Positions 46,092 to 56,031 of a stretch of 64,000 nt of DNA are shown here, one piece after another. The first letter of the stretch is position 1; each line of letters opens with the position of its first letter. Source of the stretch: Coriobacteriaceae bacterium (GTDB taxonomy: Bacteria > Actinomycetota > Coriobacteriia > Coriobacteriales > Coriobacteriaceae); assembly GCA_902364645.1 (NCBI GenBank), contig CABJEP010000008.1, positions 1 through 64,000 on the forward strand, written 5' to 3'. The translations under genes were made by a program, and so were the position numbers. The notes beneath the pieces are model-generated. The model saw only the letters and a list, made by a program, of their open reading frames with translations. It ran no database searches and was not told where the DNA came from.

Positions 46092-46874
46092 CTAGCGACC
46101 CCCGGCCAGCACCAGATCCTGCAGCGCCGAGTAGACCTCAACGCGGCGAGGATCATCTTGCTTGTCGATGAGCAGCGCCATGGCACCGCGGATATCGCCC
46201 TTGGGTGCGCCCTCGAGCGTATCCATAAACTCGTTGGCCAGGTCGCGGCCGTAACGGTAGCCGCTCATGGCGCGAGCCTCGCGCTCGATGGCAACGCGCA
46301 GCTTGTACGGCACGCCGGGGTGCAGGATATCGGCCTGCTCGCCGGCGGCCTCCACCGTGGTCTCGGCATGGAGCTTTTGGTCCAGCAGACCAAGCGCCAT
46401 GGCAAAGCCGTAGACGGTCTGCGCGGGGCTGGGCGGGCAGCCGGGGATGTAGACATCGACCGGCAGGATCTTGTCCGTGCCGCCCCAGACGCAGTAGTTG
46501 TCGTAGAAGATGCCACCGGTGCAGCCGCACGCGCCATAGGACACCACGATCTTGGGATCGGGCGCGGCCTCAAAGGCGCGCAGGGCCGGCATGCGCATGG
46601 CACGTGTTACGGCGCCGGTGTACAGCAGCACATCGGCGTGACGGGGCGAGGGCACGACCTTGATGCCAAAACGCTCGACGTCAAAGACGGGCGTGATGGA
46701 ACCGAAGATCTCGATCTCGCAGCCGTTGCAGCCGCCGCAGTCAACACGGTAGACGTACACCGAGCGCTTGATCTTCTTAAGAAGGGTCGCCTTGGCCTTC
46801 TCGATGCTCTCGTCGAGCTCGATCTTGGTCGGGCGGTACTGGAGCCGCTCGGGCAAAAGCGTGGGTTCGGCCAT
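46092..46874 (-). CDS. hyfI: FHL [NiFe]-hydrogenase small subunit (NuoB-like)
   Basis: The 260-aa protein is the Fe-S subunit that carries electrons to the [NiFe] site (HyfI/HycG, NuoB family). Cluster ligands are in DCGGCNGCEIEIFG, YGACGCTGGIFYDNY and IPGCPPSPAQTVYG. No Tat signal, as expected for group 4 enzymes on the cytoplasmic side. Start 46874 follows the hyfH stop by 2 nt. Size matches E. coli HyfI (252 aa). Confidence 0.94.
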   Translation of the reverse strand: MAEPTLLPERLQYRPTKIELDESIEKAKATLLKKIKRSVYVYRVDCGGCNGCEIEIFGSITPVFDVERFGIKVVPSPRHADVLLYTGAVTRAMRMPALRAFEAAPDPKIVVSYGACGCTGGIFYDNYCVWGGTDKILPVDVYIPGCPPSPAQTVYGFAMALGLLDQKLHAETTVEAAGEQADILHPGVPYKLRVAIEREARAMSGYRYGRDLANEFMDTLEGAPKGDIRGAMALLIDKQDDPRRVEVYSALQDLVLAGGR

Positions 46875-46876
46875 GG

Positions 46877-47593
46877 TTACTCCTCCTTCGTATCAAAATC
46901 CATGATGATGCCCTCGACCGGCGCAGGACCGGCGGGAATCTCGGGCGCATCGGGGTTGAGCTCGCGGTCGACATACTCGGGGTTCACGCCGTGGCCGCCC
47001 AGATACTCCATGCCGGGGCCCTGGGGCTCGCCGGACGCAAGCGTCTCGTTGGCAGCCATGCCGCGCGCGTTGCCGGTCTTTACGGCCGAGGCGGCGCGCA
47101 GGGCGTCGAGCTCGCGCTTACACTCCTGGCACATACCGACAGTACGGGCGGCCTGGATGGCCTCCATGCCGCCGACCTTTTGCAGCAGGCGCTTGGCGTA
47201 GTCGATCTCCTTATGCGGGGCAAACGGCTTGCCGCAGCACGAGCAGTGCTCGAGCGTATAGACGCTCTTGCTGGTGAGGTCATCCTTGCTCATGACGGCC
47301 AGCTCAAACTCTTCGGTGAGCTTGATGGCCTCCATGGGGCAGGCTTCCTCGCAGCGGCCGCAAAAGATGCAGCGACCGTAGTCGATCGACCAGGTGATGG
47401 TATCGGCCGCAAGGTCGGTGTCCATGCGAATGGCATCGGCCGGGCACGCCACGCCGCAGGCACCGCAGGCGATGCAGAGCTCGGCGTTGTGCTCGGGCTT
47501 GCCGCGCATGTCCTTGTTGGTGGGAAACGGCGCAAACGGGTACTTGACCGTTGCGTCGCCGGCCTTGGCGTTGACCTTCCAAAGCTTCAGCAT
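46877..47593 (-). CDS. hyfH: FHL ferredoxin-type subunit HyfH
   Basis: A 238-aa protein is read from ATG 47593, 1 nt after the hyfG stop. Two [4Fe-4S] motifs, CIACGACGVACPADAI and CIFCGRCEEACPMEAI, match HyfH/HycF (NuoI-like), which links FdhF-side clusters to the hydrogenase. E. coli HyfH is 181 aa. The extra part here includes CSCCGKPF and CQECKREL, possibly a zinc site, and a Pro/Gly-rich tail. Longer frames upstream run into hyfG and are not real. Confidence 0.93.
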   Translation of the reverse strand: MLKLWKVNAKAGDATVKYPFAPFPTNKDMRGKPEHNAELCIACGACGVACPADAIRMDTDLAADTITWSIDYGRCIFCGRCEEACPMEAIKLTEEFELAVMSKDDLTSKSVYTLEHCSCCGKPFAPHKEIDYAKRLLQKVGGMEAIQAARTVGMCQECKRELDALRAASAVKTGNARGMAANETLASGEPQGPGMEYLGGHGVNPEYVDRELNPDAPEIPAGPAPVEGIIMDFDTKEE

Positions 47594-47594
47594 A

Positions 47595-49367
47595 TTAGAG
47601 CGCCTCCTCATCGAGCGGAGCGGCCATGGTGCCCTCGCCCGCAAGCGGCGACTTGTCGCGCCAGACGTTCTCGAACTGCTCCTTGTCGAGCACGTGGTCG
47701 CGCTTGGCGGCGACATCGGTCACCGTCACGCGGTCGGTGCAGGAGTAGCACGGGTCGAGCGAGCCGACGATCAGCGCCGCGTCGCCCACGGTGTTGCCGC
47801 GGAACATGTAGCGCAGGACCGGCCAGTTGCTGTACGTGGCGGCCTTGGCGCGCCAGCGGTAGCACTTCTGGTTGTTGCCGAGCATCGCCCAGTGCACATC
47901 CTCGCCGCGCGGCGCCTCGGTGGCGCCGATGGCGTACTTGTGCGGGGTGTACTCCCAATCCGTGGTGAGGATGGGGCCCGACGGGCAGTTCTCGAGCATG
48001 GTCTCGATCATGTCGATCGAATCGTAGACCTCCTGAATGCGGACGGCGGTACGACCGAAGGCATCGCAGGTGTCGGCCGTGGCGGCATGCATCTTCTGAA
48101 TATCCGGATCGGCGTAGCCGTCGAAGGGATGGTCAAAGCGCACGTCGCGGGCATAACCCGAGCCACGCATGAGCGGGCCAACCGGCGAGAAGTCGCGTGC
48201 GATCTTGCGGTCCAAGATGCCGATGCCACTCGTACGCTCAATAAAGTTGGGCGTGGAGAGCAAGACGTCGACGAGCTCCTGAACCTCGGAGCGCAGCTGG
48301 TGGATGGTCGTGAGCGTGGAAAGCTTCTGCTCGGCCAGGATATCGCGACGCACGCCACCGATCACATTGAGACCGTAGGTCTTGCGGTGACCGGAGAGCT
48401 TCTCGGCCAGGTCCATGGACTTCTCGCGGACGCGGAAGAACTGCTGGAAGCCGGAGTCGAAGCCGGTGTAGTGCGACGCCAGGCCAATGTTGAGCAGATG
48501 CGAGTGCAGGCGCTCGACCTCGAGCATGATGGCGCGGATGTACTGGGCGCGCGGCGGGACATGAATGCCCTGGGCGCGCTCGACGGCCTCGGCATAGGCC
48601 ACCGAGTGGGCGCAGCCGCAGATGCCGCAGATGCGGTCGGCGAGGAACGTCACGGCGTCATAGTTCAGGCGCGTCTCGGCAACCTTCTCCATGCCGCGGT
48701 GCACGTAGAACAGACGGTAGTCGGCGTCGACGATCGTCTCGCCCTCAACGAACAGACGGAAGTGGCCGGGCTCGTCGGAGGTAATGTGCAACGGGCCCAT
48801 GGGGACGAGCGTCGTCTCCTTGCCCTTGGTATCGGCCAAGAACTCGTAGTTTTCCATATCGCTCGCGGGAGCGGGACGGAAGCGGTAGTCCATGGAGTCC
48901 TTGCGCAGCGGGTACAGGCCGCTGGGCCAATCGTCGGGCAGCACCAGGCGACGACGATCGGGCAGACCCTCGGGGATCAGGCCGAACATGTCGCGAAGCT
49001 CGCGCTCGCCCCACACGCAGGCGGGGACGAACGGCGTCACGGACGGGAACGTCATCTTGGCGGGATCGACCTCGGTGCGCACGGTCACCCAGCCGGGGTC
49101 CTCCCCCTCCATGGAGATGACGTAGTACACGGCGTAACGGCCGCACAGACTGCGCTCATCGTTGCCGATGATCACGGGAATCCAACCGTAGCGCTCGTAA
49201 TACAGGTAGTGGACGGCCTCGGGCAGACGGTCCTGCTTGACGGTAATCGTCAGCTGGTCCTCGCACTGCCACTCGACCTTCTCGATGCAGCCCGGAACGG
49301 CGCGGCGCAGGGCCTCGACATGGCTCTCGCAGCGACGGACATACACCTTGTTCTCAGTTTCAATCAT
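47595..49367 (-). CDS. hyfG: FHL group 4a [NiFe]-hydrogenase large subunit
   Basis: The 590-aa protein fuses a NuoC-like domain (about 1-170) to a NuoD-like catalytic domain. Nickel ligands are in DRICGICGCAHSVAYAEA and DPCYSCTDR, each with its CxxC. After DPCYSCTDR comes a tail of about 45 residues, the kind HycI removes. This is the H2-forming subunit of formate hydrogenlyase, on the cytoplasmic side of the membrane arm. Length compares with 571 aa for E. coli HyfG. Start 49367 lies 3 nt past the hyfF stop. Confidence 0.96.
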   Translation of the reverse strand: MIETENKVYVRRCESHVEALRRAVPGCIEKVEWQCEDQLTITVKQDRLPEAVHYLYYERYGWIPVIIGNDERSLCGRYAVYYVISMEGEDPGWVTVRTEVDPAKMTFPSVTPFVPACVWGERELRDMFGLIPEGLPDRRRLVLPDDWPSGLYPLRKDSMDYRFRPAPASDMENYEFLADTKGKETTLVPMGPLHITSDEPGHFRLFVEGETIVDADYRLFYVHRGMEKVAETRLNYDAVTFLADRICGICGCAHSVAYAEAVERAQGIHVPPRAQYIRAIMLEVERLHSHLLNIGLASHYTGFDSGFQQFFRVREKSMDLAEKLSGHRKTYGLNVIGGVRRDILAEQKLSTLTTIHQLRSEVQELVDVLLSTPNFIERTSGIGILDRKIARDFSPVGPLMRGSGYARDVRFDHPFDGYADPDIQKMHAATADTCDAFGRTAVRIQEVYDSIDMIETMLENCPSGPILTTDWEYTPHKYAIGATEAPRGEDVHWAMLGNNQKCYRWRAKAATYSNWPVLRYMFRGNTVGDAALIVGSLDPCYSCTDRVTVTDVAAKRDHVLDKEQFENVWRDKSPLAGEGTMAAPLDEEAL

Positions 49368-49370
49368 TCG

Positions 49371-50930
49371 TTACTCCACCTCGCTCTGAGCGGTCTCGGT
49401 ACCGAACACAGCGCGGTACATCGGCGTCGCGTGAAGTTCCTCGGTGCTCTGCTCGAGCACGATGCCGGTCGCGGTCTCCACACCGTGCACGAGAGGCAGC
49501 GGGGTGGCGATGCCAAACCACAAGATCATGACAGCCAGGATGATTTCGGGGATAAGCATGAGCGCCGGGGCCTCATGCTTGCCCATGCCCTGGGGCGCAT
49601 GGCCGAATACCGACTTGAGTGCGATGCGGGTGAGCGCGGAGATGGCCACGGTAAGACCGAGGGCAACCACGACGACCAGCCACATGGGACCGGCGGTAAC
49701 ACCGGCGACAAAAGTCAGGAACTCGGAAATAAACATGCCAAAGGGCGGGAAGGCGGCAAGACCGAGCAGTGCCAGGATGGCGAGCGCGGCGGTTGCGGGT
49801 GCAACCTCGACGACGCCCTGGATCTTGGCCAGGCTACGCGTGCCAAAGGCGTGCTGGATGTTGCCGGAAACGCAGAAGGCAAGCGTCTTGGTAAAGCCGT
49901 GGAACACGCAGTGCAGCAGGGCCGCGGCGATACCCAGCGGGCCACCGATACCCAGGCACAGGGCGATAACGCCCACGTTCTCCACAGACGAGTACGCAAA
50001 GCGGCGCTTGAGGTCGTCCTGGCGAAACATCGAGAGTGCCGCCACCAAAATGGACAGCGTGCCGACGATCAGCAGCAAAAGTTGCGGATACTCGGCGCCC
50101 ACGGCCTGGATAATAAAGCCGTAGAAGCGCATGATCACAAGCATGGCGCACTTAAGCAGCACGCCCGAGAGCAGGGCCGAGACAGGGCTCGGGGCCTGGG
50201 AGTGGGCATCGGGCAGCCAAGTGTGCATGGGGAACAGGCCGGCCTTGGTGCCAAAGCCGATCACGATAAACGCAAAGGCGAGGCGCATGAGCGTCGGGTC
50301 GAACTGGTCGGCATACGGCAGCACGCACGACAGGAATGCGGCCTCGTGGGCGTTGGGAATCACGTCGGCGGCGTTGGCGTAGATCAGCAGCGTACCGAAC
50401 AGGCCGAAGGCCACGCCGGCGGTGCAGACCATCGCATACTTCCAAGAAGCCTCGAGGGCCATCTTGTTCTTGTAGATACCCACGAGGAACACGGTGGAAA
50501 GCGTGGTTGCCTCCACGGCGGCCCACGTAAGGATCATGTTGTTGGACAGGCACGCGAGCAGCATGGTGAACACGAACAGGCTAAACAGCGCAAAATACTG
50601 CTTGGCGCGCTCGGCGGGCATGGAGCCCTCCTCGATATCGGCCTTTACATAGGGCAGCGAGAACAGCCCCGTAAGAAAACCGATAAAGCCGATGAGCAGC
50701 ACAAAGATGGCGCCCAGCGAATCGAGGTGGAACCACAGGCCAAGAGCGCTCGCGGTGTCGCCGCTCATAAGGACGTCACCGGCCGTCACAATCGACAGCA
50801 CCAGGACGGCTGCGACGGAGACCAGGTTGAGACCGGCAAACACGTTATAGGACGTGTTCTTGGGCAAAAACGCCATGACCAGCGAGAACACCAAAGGAGT
50901 CGCGAGCAGGGCGAGAATCAACGTTTCCAT
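49371..50930 (-). CDS. hyfF: FHL membrane subunit HyfF (NuoN/M-like)
   Basis: This 519-aa protein has about 14 membrane segments and the proton-antiporter core (PF00361): MLLACLSNNMILTWAAVEATTLSTVFLVG, then SPVSALLSGVLLKCAMLVIMRF. It corresponds to HyfF, one of the antiporter-like subunits present in FHL-2 but not in FHL-1. Size is close to E. coli HyfF (526 aa). It may link H2 production to ion pumping. Gap to hyfE is 3 nt. Confidence 0.9.
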   Translation of the reverse strand: METLILALLATPLVFSLVMAFLPKNTSYNVFAGLNLVSVAAVLVLSIVTAGDVLMSGDTASALGLWFHLDSLGAIFVLLIGFIGFLTGLFSLPYVKADIEEGSMPAERAKQYFALFSLFVFTMLLACLSNNMILTWAAVEATTLSTVFLVGIYKNKMALEASWKYAMVCTAGVAFGLFGTLLIYANAADVIPNAHEAAFLSCVLPYADQFDPTLMRLAFAFIVIGFGTKAGLFPMHTWLPDAHSQAPSPVSALLSGVLLKCAMLVIMRFYGFIIQAVGAEYPQLLLLIVGTLSILVAALSMFRQDDLKRRFAYSSVENVGVIALCLGIGGPLGIAAALLHCVFHGFTKTLAFCVSGNIQHAFGTRSLAKIQGVVEVAPATAALAILALLGLAAFPPFGMFISEFLTFVAGVTAGPMWLVVVVALGLTVAISALTRIALKSVFGHAPQGMGKHEAPALMLIPEIILAVMILWFGIATPLPLVHGVETATGIVLEQSTEELHATPMYRAVFGTETAQSEVE

Positions 50931-50933
50931 GGA

Positions 50934-51587
50934 CTACCCCCTCAGCTCGGACAGGTCGCGCGCATCGAGCGAGTGGGAGTCGTCCCAAATGCGACGCACG
51001 ACGATGGACATGATGATGACGGCAAAGATGGCGTCGGTGGCGATACCGATCTCGATGATCTCGGGAGCGGTGGGGGCCAAAAGCGCGAGCGTCACATGGC
51101 TGCCGTTTTCCATAAGGCAGTATCCAAAGATCTGCTTCATGATGTTGCGCTGCGAGATGATGCAGGTGAGGCCCACAAAGAAGTGAGCGAAGCTAATAGC
51201 GAGCGCAGGCGTTGCGACCTCGGCCGTGGGCAGGCTGATCTGCGTCACGACGGCAAAGCAAATCGCGACCTCCACGGCGATGATGCAAATGGCCCACGCG
51301 GGCTTAAGGCCGGCCTTGAGCGATGCGTCGCTCGGCTCGCCCATCTTCTTGTATGCGCGGTTGAGGATGTAAGGGACCAGGACGACCTTAGTGATAAAGG
51401 CAGATCCAGCCCACATAAGCAGCTCCTGCGCACCAGTGGTGACACCGAGCGTGGCGAGAAGCCCCACGAGCACCAGCGACTGCACCGCATACCAGTGGAT
51501 GGAATGTTTGATGTTCTTGGAGACAACCACCATGGTGGACGTGACGATCAGAAGGCCGCCAAGGATGTTGACGATCGAATAACCCAT
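50934..51587 (-). CDS. hyfE: FHL membrane subunit HyfE
   Basis: A 217-aa protein with about six membrane helices, matching HyfE (216 aa in E. coli), whose C-terminal part is NuoK-like: EVATPALAISFAHFFVGLTCIISQRNIMKQIFGYCLMENG. It is part of the extended membrane arm and one of the subunits that mark the Hyf type. Start 51587 lies 13 nt past the hyfD stop, with GGAGGTAGAAC upstream. Confidence 0.9.
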   Translation of the reverse strand: MGYSIVNILGGLLIVTSTMVVVSKNIKHSIHWYAVQSLVLVGLLATLGVTTGAQELLMWAGSAFITKVVLVPYILNRAYKKMGEPSDASLKAGLKPAWAICIIAVEVAICFAVVTQISLPTAEVATPALAISFAHFFVGLTCIISQRNIMKQIFGYCLMENGSHVTLALLAPTAPEIIEIGIATDAIFAVIIMSIVVRRIWDDSHSLDARDLSELRG

Positions 51588-51600
51588 GTCGTTCTACCTC

Positions 51601-53058
51601 CTAACCGATCCAGCTGGCCGAAAGCGGGCCGCTGACGATGACCATGATGATGAGCACGATGAACACGAACGCCATCGCGCGGGGAAGCGGGGCACCCGCA
51701 GCGACCTCTTCGCTCGGCTCGCCGGGCAGGCAATAGCCCATCCACTTAAGGAACCAGGCAAAGGTGGCGACGGTCTCGGCGACCATGATGCACACGAGCA
51801 CCAGGATCGCGACGTTGCCGGCGCCCACAGAGAAGCCGCCGGCGATGATCTGGAACTTCGAGAAGAACGTGTTCATGGGCGGCACGCCGGCAATGGCGAG
51901 TGCCGCGACACCAAAGCCCACGCCCGAGATCGGGTACTTCTTCACGATGCCGCGAAGCTTGGGCAGCATACGCGTGCCGAGCGTAAAGGAGAACGAACCG
52001 GCGATCAGGAAGAACAGCGTCTTGGCGAAAGCGTGGTTAAAGATGTGGCACACGGCGCCATCAAAGGCCAGCTGGCTGCCAAAGACCGAAAGGCCCAGAC
52101 CAAAGAACACATAGGAGAGCTGGGCGATCGTGGAGAAGGCCAGCAGGCGCTTCATATCCTTTTGCGGCAGGTACATAAGGAAACCAAAGAGCATGGTGAC
52201 CATGGCGTCGATAATGGCGACCCAGCCCACGATCTCGGGAATCTCGCCGGCAGAGACGAGTGCACGTGCGAACACGCACACGCCGACCTTGACCATCGAG
52301 GCGCCATGCAGGTAGGCCGAAACAGGCGTCGGCGCCTCCATGGCCGAAGGCAGCCACATGTACATGGGAACCTGTGCGGACTTGGCCCAGGCCGCAAACA
52401 GCACGAGCAAAAGGACGATAGCCTTGAGCTTGGCGTCGAGACCGGCAATCGCGGTAATGGCGAAGGTACCGGTGTGGGCAAACACGATGGCGGCGCCCAG
52501 ATACAGGCCGAGCGCACCGATATGCGTAATGATCAGGGCCTTCATGCCGGCCTTCTTGGCCGTAGGCGTCATGTAGTAGCTAATGAGGCCCCAAGAGCAC
52601 GCACCCGTGATCTCAAAGAACACGAGCTGGCCCAAAAGGGTCGAGCTGTACACAAGACCGGCCATGGCGCCGATGAAGGTCGCGAGGTACGCGTAGAAGC
52701 GACGACGCGGTGCGTCGGGATGCTCACGGTTGTTCTCGCTCATATAGGGAATCGAATAGATCACGACAAACAGGCCGATACCCACAAAGGCGGGCGCGAG
52801 CAGCGTGCTCATGCGATCGAAGGTGAATCCCATGACGAGGGTCTGCCCAAACGAGATCAGGGGGACCTGCGTGTCGGGCATGCCGGCGCCAGCGAAATTC
52901 GCGGCGAGGGCGATGGTGCAGGCCGTCGAGACGGCGGCACCCAAAACGCTGAACCACTTGGCGTACGGACGGGGGAACAGGGCGACGAGCACCGAGGCCA
53001 CCATCGGGGCCGCGATAGCGACCAAGCCGAGAAGGGACAGACTGACTGCAAATGACAT
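51601..53058 (-). CDS. hyfD: FHL membrane subunit HyfD (NuoN-like)
   Basis: The 485-aa polytopic protein (about 14 segments) has the proton-antiporter domain: LVFFEITGACSWGLISYYM, PTPVSAYLHGASMVKVGVCVFAR and KRLLAFSTIAQLSYVFFGLGL. It matches HyfD (479 aa), an antiporter-like subunit unique to FHL-2 relative to FHL-1. GGGAGAAACA precedes the ATG, 15 nt after the hyfC stop. Confidence 0.9.
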   Translation of the reverse strand: MSFAVSLSLLGLVAIAAPMVASVLVALFPRPYAKWFSVLGAAVSTACTIALAANFAGAGMPDTQVPLISFGQTLVMGFTFDRMSTLLAPAFVGIGLFVVIYSIPYMSENNREHPDAPRRRFYAYLATFIGAMAGLVYSSTLLGQLVFFEITGACSWGLISYYMTPTAKKAGMKALIITHIGALGLYLGAAIVFAHTGTFAITAIAGLDAKLKAIVLLLVLFAAWAKSAQVPMYMWLPSAMEAPTPVSAYLHGASMVKVGVCVFARALVSAGEIPEIVGWVAIIDAMVTMLFGFLMYLPQKDMKRLLAFSTIAQLSYVFFGLGLSVFGSQLAFDGAVCHIFNHAFAKTLFFLIAGSFSFTLGTRMLPKLRGIVKKYPISGVGFGVAALAIAGVPPMNTFFSKFQIIAGGFSVGAGNVAILVLVCIMVAETVATFAWFLKWMGYCLPGEPSEEVAAGAPLPRAMAFVFIVLIIMVIVSGPLSASWIG

Positions 53059-53073
53059 TGTTTCTCCCTTCTC

Positions 53074-54000
53074 CTACACGCCGACGACCACGAAGACAAA
53101 CGCCAGAACGGCGATGCCCACGACGGCCCAGGTCTGATTGCCGAGCACCTTAAAACGCGAGCGCGAGCAGGAGTTCTCGATCACGCCGCATACGACAAAG
53201 TCGATCAGGCACTTCACCAGGAAGATGACCGCGCCCAGAACGGCGGCGGCGCCCACGGTCGCGGGCTCGCCCCAGGGGACGAAGATCGCGCAGAACCAGG
53301 CGACGACCAGGACCTGCTTCATGGACATGGCGAGCTTGGCCATGGCGAGCGACGGGCCGGAAAGCTCAGCGAGCGGACCTTCCTGGAGCTCCTGCTCGGC
53401 CTCGGCCTGGTCAAACGGCAGCTTGCCGAGTTCCATGTAGCAGGCAATTGCAAAGGCGATGCCGGCGAGGATCACGGCGACCGGCGCGTCGACGGCGCCC
53501 GTCATGATGTGCTGACCCATGGTGGCGATGTCGGTGGAACCGCACACCAGGGCGGCGGCAAACAGCGCCAGCAGCATGGACGGCTCGATGAGCACGCTCA
53601 TGAGCAGCTCGCGGACGCCGCCGATACCGGCGTAGGCGTTGGACGAATCCACACCGCAGAGGGCGAAGAAGAAGCGGGCGAGCGCCAGGCTGTACATGAT
53701 GGTGATGGCGTCACCAAAGACCGGGATGGGGCTTTGCGCCGTAAAGAGCGGCAAGCCCATAGCGAGCATAAAGGCGACGGCGAAGAACAGCGGCGGCATA
53801 ATGCGCAGCGCAAAGCTCGCGTCCTCGCTCTGGGACTCGGGGCGCGCAAAGAGCTTGGCCAGGTCGCGATAGTCCTGCATGATGCTGGGGCCGCGACGGT
53901 TGTGCATCTTGGCGCGGATCACGCGACCGAGACCGGAGAAGAACGGCGCGACGGCCATAACGACCACGCCCTGCAGAACGGCAAGTACGATGTTGTTCAT
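53074..54000 (-). CDS. hyfC: FHL membrane subunit HyfC (NuoH-like)
   Basis: The 308-aa protein has about eight membrane helices and NuoH features: FFSGLGRVIRAKMHNRRGPSIMQDYRDLAKLF near the N terminus and MELGKLPFDQAEAEQELQEGPLAELSGPSLA, the conserved acidic loop. It anchors the hydrogenase module to the membrane, as HycD/HyfC does. GGAGGGGAG lies upstream of ATG 54000. Length fits E. coli HyfC (315 aa). Confidence 0.93.
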   Translation of the reverse strand: MNNIVLAVLQGVVVMAVAPFFSGLGRVIRAKMHNRRGPSIMQDYRDLAKLFARPESQSEDASFALRIMPPLFFAVAFMLAMGLPLFTAQSPIPVFGDAITIMYSLALARFFFALCGVDSSNAYAGIGGVRELLMSVLIEPSMLLALFAAALVCGSTDIATMGQHIMTGAVDAPVAVILAGIAFAIACYMELGKLPFDQAEAEQELQEGPLAELSGPSLAMAKLAMSMKQVLVVAWFCAIFVPWGEPATVGAAAVLGAVIFLVKCLIDFVVCGVIENSCSRSRFKVLGNQTWAVVGIAVLAFVFVVVGV

Positions 54001-54012
54001 GCTCTCCCCTCC

Positions 54013-56031
54013 TTAACCCATTTGCACGGCGAGCACGAGGAACACCACGAGTGCCGCGACGATGTAGCAGATATAGATGCTGTAGTTGCCGCCCTCGAGC
54101 TTAGTCGCGAGGTCGGCGAGCTTCTCGACACCCTTATGCGGGGCATCGACGAGAACCTTGTCGGGTACGGGCTCCACAGCCTCGGCCACACCGGTGAGCT
54201 TCTGGAAGAAGTGCGCGATGGACCAGCAGACGGCCGTGCAGCGGTCGCGCAGCGTGTAGAGCGGCTGCATAAACCAGGACACCTCTGAGGCAAAGGTCGT
54301 GGCCACGACGGGCATATGCTCGTTGGGAGCATAGCCGCATGCCCACGGCTGGGACTTCTGCACCTTGCCGACGGTCTTGAGCTTGCGATAACCGCAGGCA
54401 AGGCCGACAAGCACCACGAGCGCAAGAGCGATCGCGGGCGTGGAGGTGGCAGCGCCGGAGTACTGGTTCATGAGCTCCATGCCCTCGGCGGCAAACACGC
54501 CACCGTACGGATGCAGCACGGACGCGGCGACATCGACCAGCACGGGCGCGATCACGGGAGCGCCAATGCCCAGCACGACGCAGATGGCTGCGAGCAGGCC
54601 CTGCGCAAACACCATGGGGGCGGGAACCTCCTTGGCATTGGCCGCGGCCTCGGAGCGGGGCGCGGAGGCAAAGGAGACGCCATAGGCCTTGACGAAGCAC
54701 GTGACGGCCAGCGCGCCGGTAATGGCAAGCGCGACGGCAGCGAACACGGCCACGATCATGACGGCCTTGTCGCCCTGCATGGCGGCGTTAAAGAGCGACT
54801 GGTAGGTAAACCACTCGGACACAAAGCCGTTGAAGGGCGGGATGGCCGAGATGGCAAGCGCGCCAACGAGAAAGCAGATGGCCGTTGCCGGCATACGACG
54901 GAACAGGCCGCCCATCTTCTCCATATTGCGCGTACCCGTGGAGTACAGCAGCGCACCGGCGCCCAAGAACAGCTCGCCCTTAAACATCGCGTGGTTAAAC
55001 GTGTGGTAGAGGGCGGCCATCAAAGCCAGGACGGCGATGCCGACAGAGTTGAGCGCCATGGCGGCCATGGAGGCGCCGACGCCGAGCAGAATGATGCCGA
55101 TGTTCTCGACGGAGTGATAGGCCAGCAGGCGCTTGATGTCATGCTCCTGCAGGGCGAAGGCCACGCCGAGAACCGACGAGATCGCACCGAAGACCATGAC
55201 CATAAGGCCCCACCAGACCTGAACGCCCGAGGCGGAGAGCAGGTCGAGACCAACCTTGAGGATGCCGAAGATACCGATCTTGATCATGCCACCGGACATG
55301 AGGGCACTCACGTTGGACGGCGCCTCGGGATGTGCCTTGGGCAGCCAGCCGTGCAGCGGGATGATACCGGCCTTGGCGCCAAAGCCAAAGAAGGCGAGCA
55401 CGAAGCACACGGATGCGACCGCGGGGCTAAACTGCGTAGCGCGGAAATCCGCAAAGGCAAACGAGCCAGCAGCGAAGTTGGTCATGGTAAGGAAACTCGC
55501 CATGATGAGCACGAAGCCCACGTGCGCGATCACAAAGTAGAGCCAACCGCCGTGGATGGAGTTCTCGTTCTCCTCTATCACGACCAGGAAGTACGAGGTC
55601 AGCGACATGAGCTCAAAGGCGACCAGGAACCAAAACACGTTGTCGGCGGTGATGACGAGCATCATGGACGCCACGAAGGTGTTAAAGAAGAAGCCGGCGC
55701 GGCCCTTTTTGCCCGGATACTCATCAAAGTAGTTGAGACCGTAGATCGAACCGGCAAACGCGAGCACCGAGATGAGCGCCACGAATAGGCCGGACAGCTG
55801 ATTGAGCAGCAGCTGGAAATGGGCAAACGGGAAGAACACGATGGTGTCGACCGACGTGACATCGCCCAGCACGGCCTGGATACCGGCCACAAACGAAAGC
55901 ACCGCGGCGACGGCGCCGATCAGGCAGCCGGCGGTCTTGGCGGCGTTGTCGGCCTTAATCAGCAGAACCGAGGCGAGCGCACCGATGCACGAGACGGCAA
56001 GCGATGCGATAAACAGCGTCATGCTATCCAT
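54013..56031 (-). CDS. hyfB: FHL membrane subunit HyfB (NuoL-like)
   Basis: The 672-aa protein has about 16 membrane helices and equals E. coli HyfB in length. The antiporter core is visible: VFWFLVAFELMSLTSYFLVVIE, PEAPSNVSALMSGGMIKIGIFG, KRLLAYHSVENIGIILLGVG. A hydrophilic region near residues 580-630 precedes the last helix. It starts 8 nt inside the end of hyfA. It is a candidate proton-moving subunit. Confidence 0.93.
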   Translation of the reverse strand: MDSMTLFIASLAVSCIGALASVLLIKADNAAKTAGCLIGAVAAVLSFVAGIQAVLGDVTSVDTIVFFPFAHFQLLLNQLSGLFVALISVLAFAGSIYGLNYFDEYPGKKGRAGFFFNTFVASMMLVITADNVFWFLVAFELMSLTSYFLVVIEENENSIHGGWLYFVIAHVGFVLIMASFLTMTNFAAGSFAFADFRATQFSPAVASVCFVLAFFGFGAKAGIIPLHGWLPKAHPEAPSNVSALMSGGMIKIGIFGILKVGLDLLSASGVQVWWGLMVMVFGAISSVLGVAFALQEHDIKRLLAYHSVENIGIILLGVGASMAAMALNSVGIAVLALMAALYHTFNHAMFKGELFLGAGALLYSTGTRNMEKMGGLFRRMPATAICFLVGALAISAIPPFNGFVSEWFTYQSLFNAAMQGDKAVMIVAVFAAVALAITGALAVTCFVKAYGVSFASAPRSEAAANAKEVPAPMVFAQGLLAAICVVLGIGAPVIAPVLVDVAASVLHPYGGVFAAEGMELMNQYSGAATSTPAIALALVVLVGLACGYRKLKTVGKVQKSQPWACGYAPNEHMPVVATTFASEVSWFMQPLYTLRDRCTAVCWSIAHFFQKLTGVAEAVEPVPDKVLVDAPHKGVEKLADLATKLEGGNYSIYICYIVAALVVFLVLAVQMG

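Noticed and set aside
47394..51635. A 1413-codon plus-strand open frame antisense to the hyf genes
   Set aside because: It is an antisense product of biased high-GC codons; the minus-strand genes carry all recognisable motifs and proper spacing.
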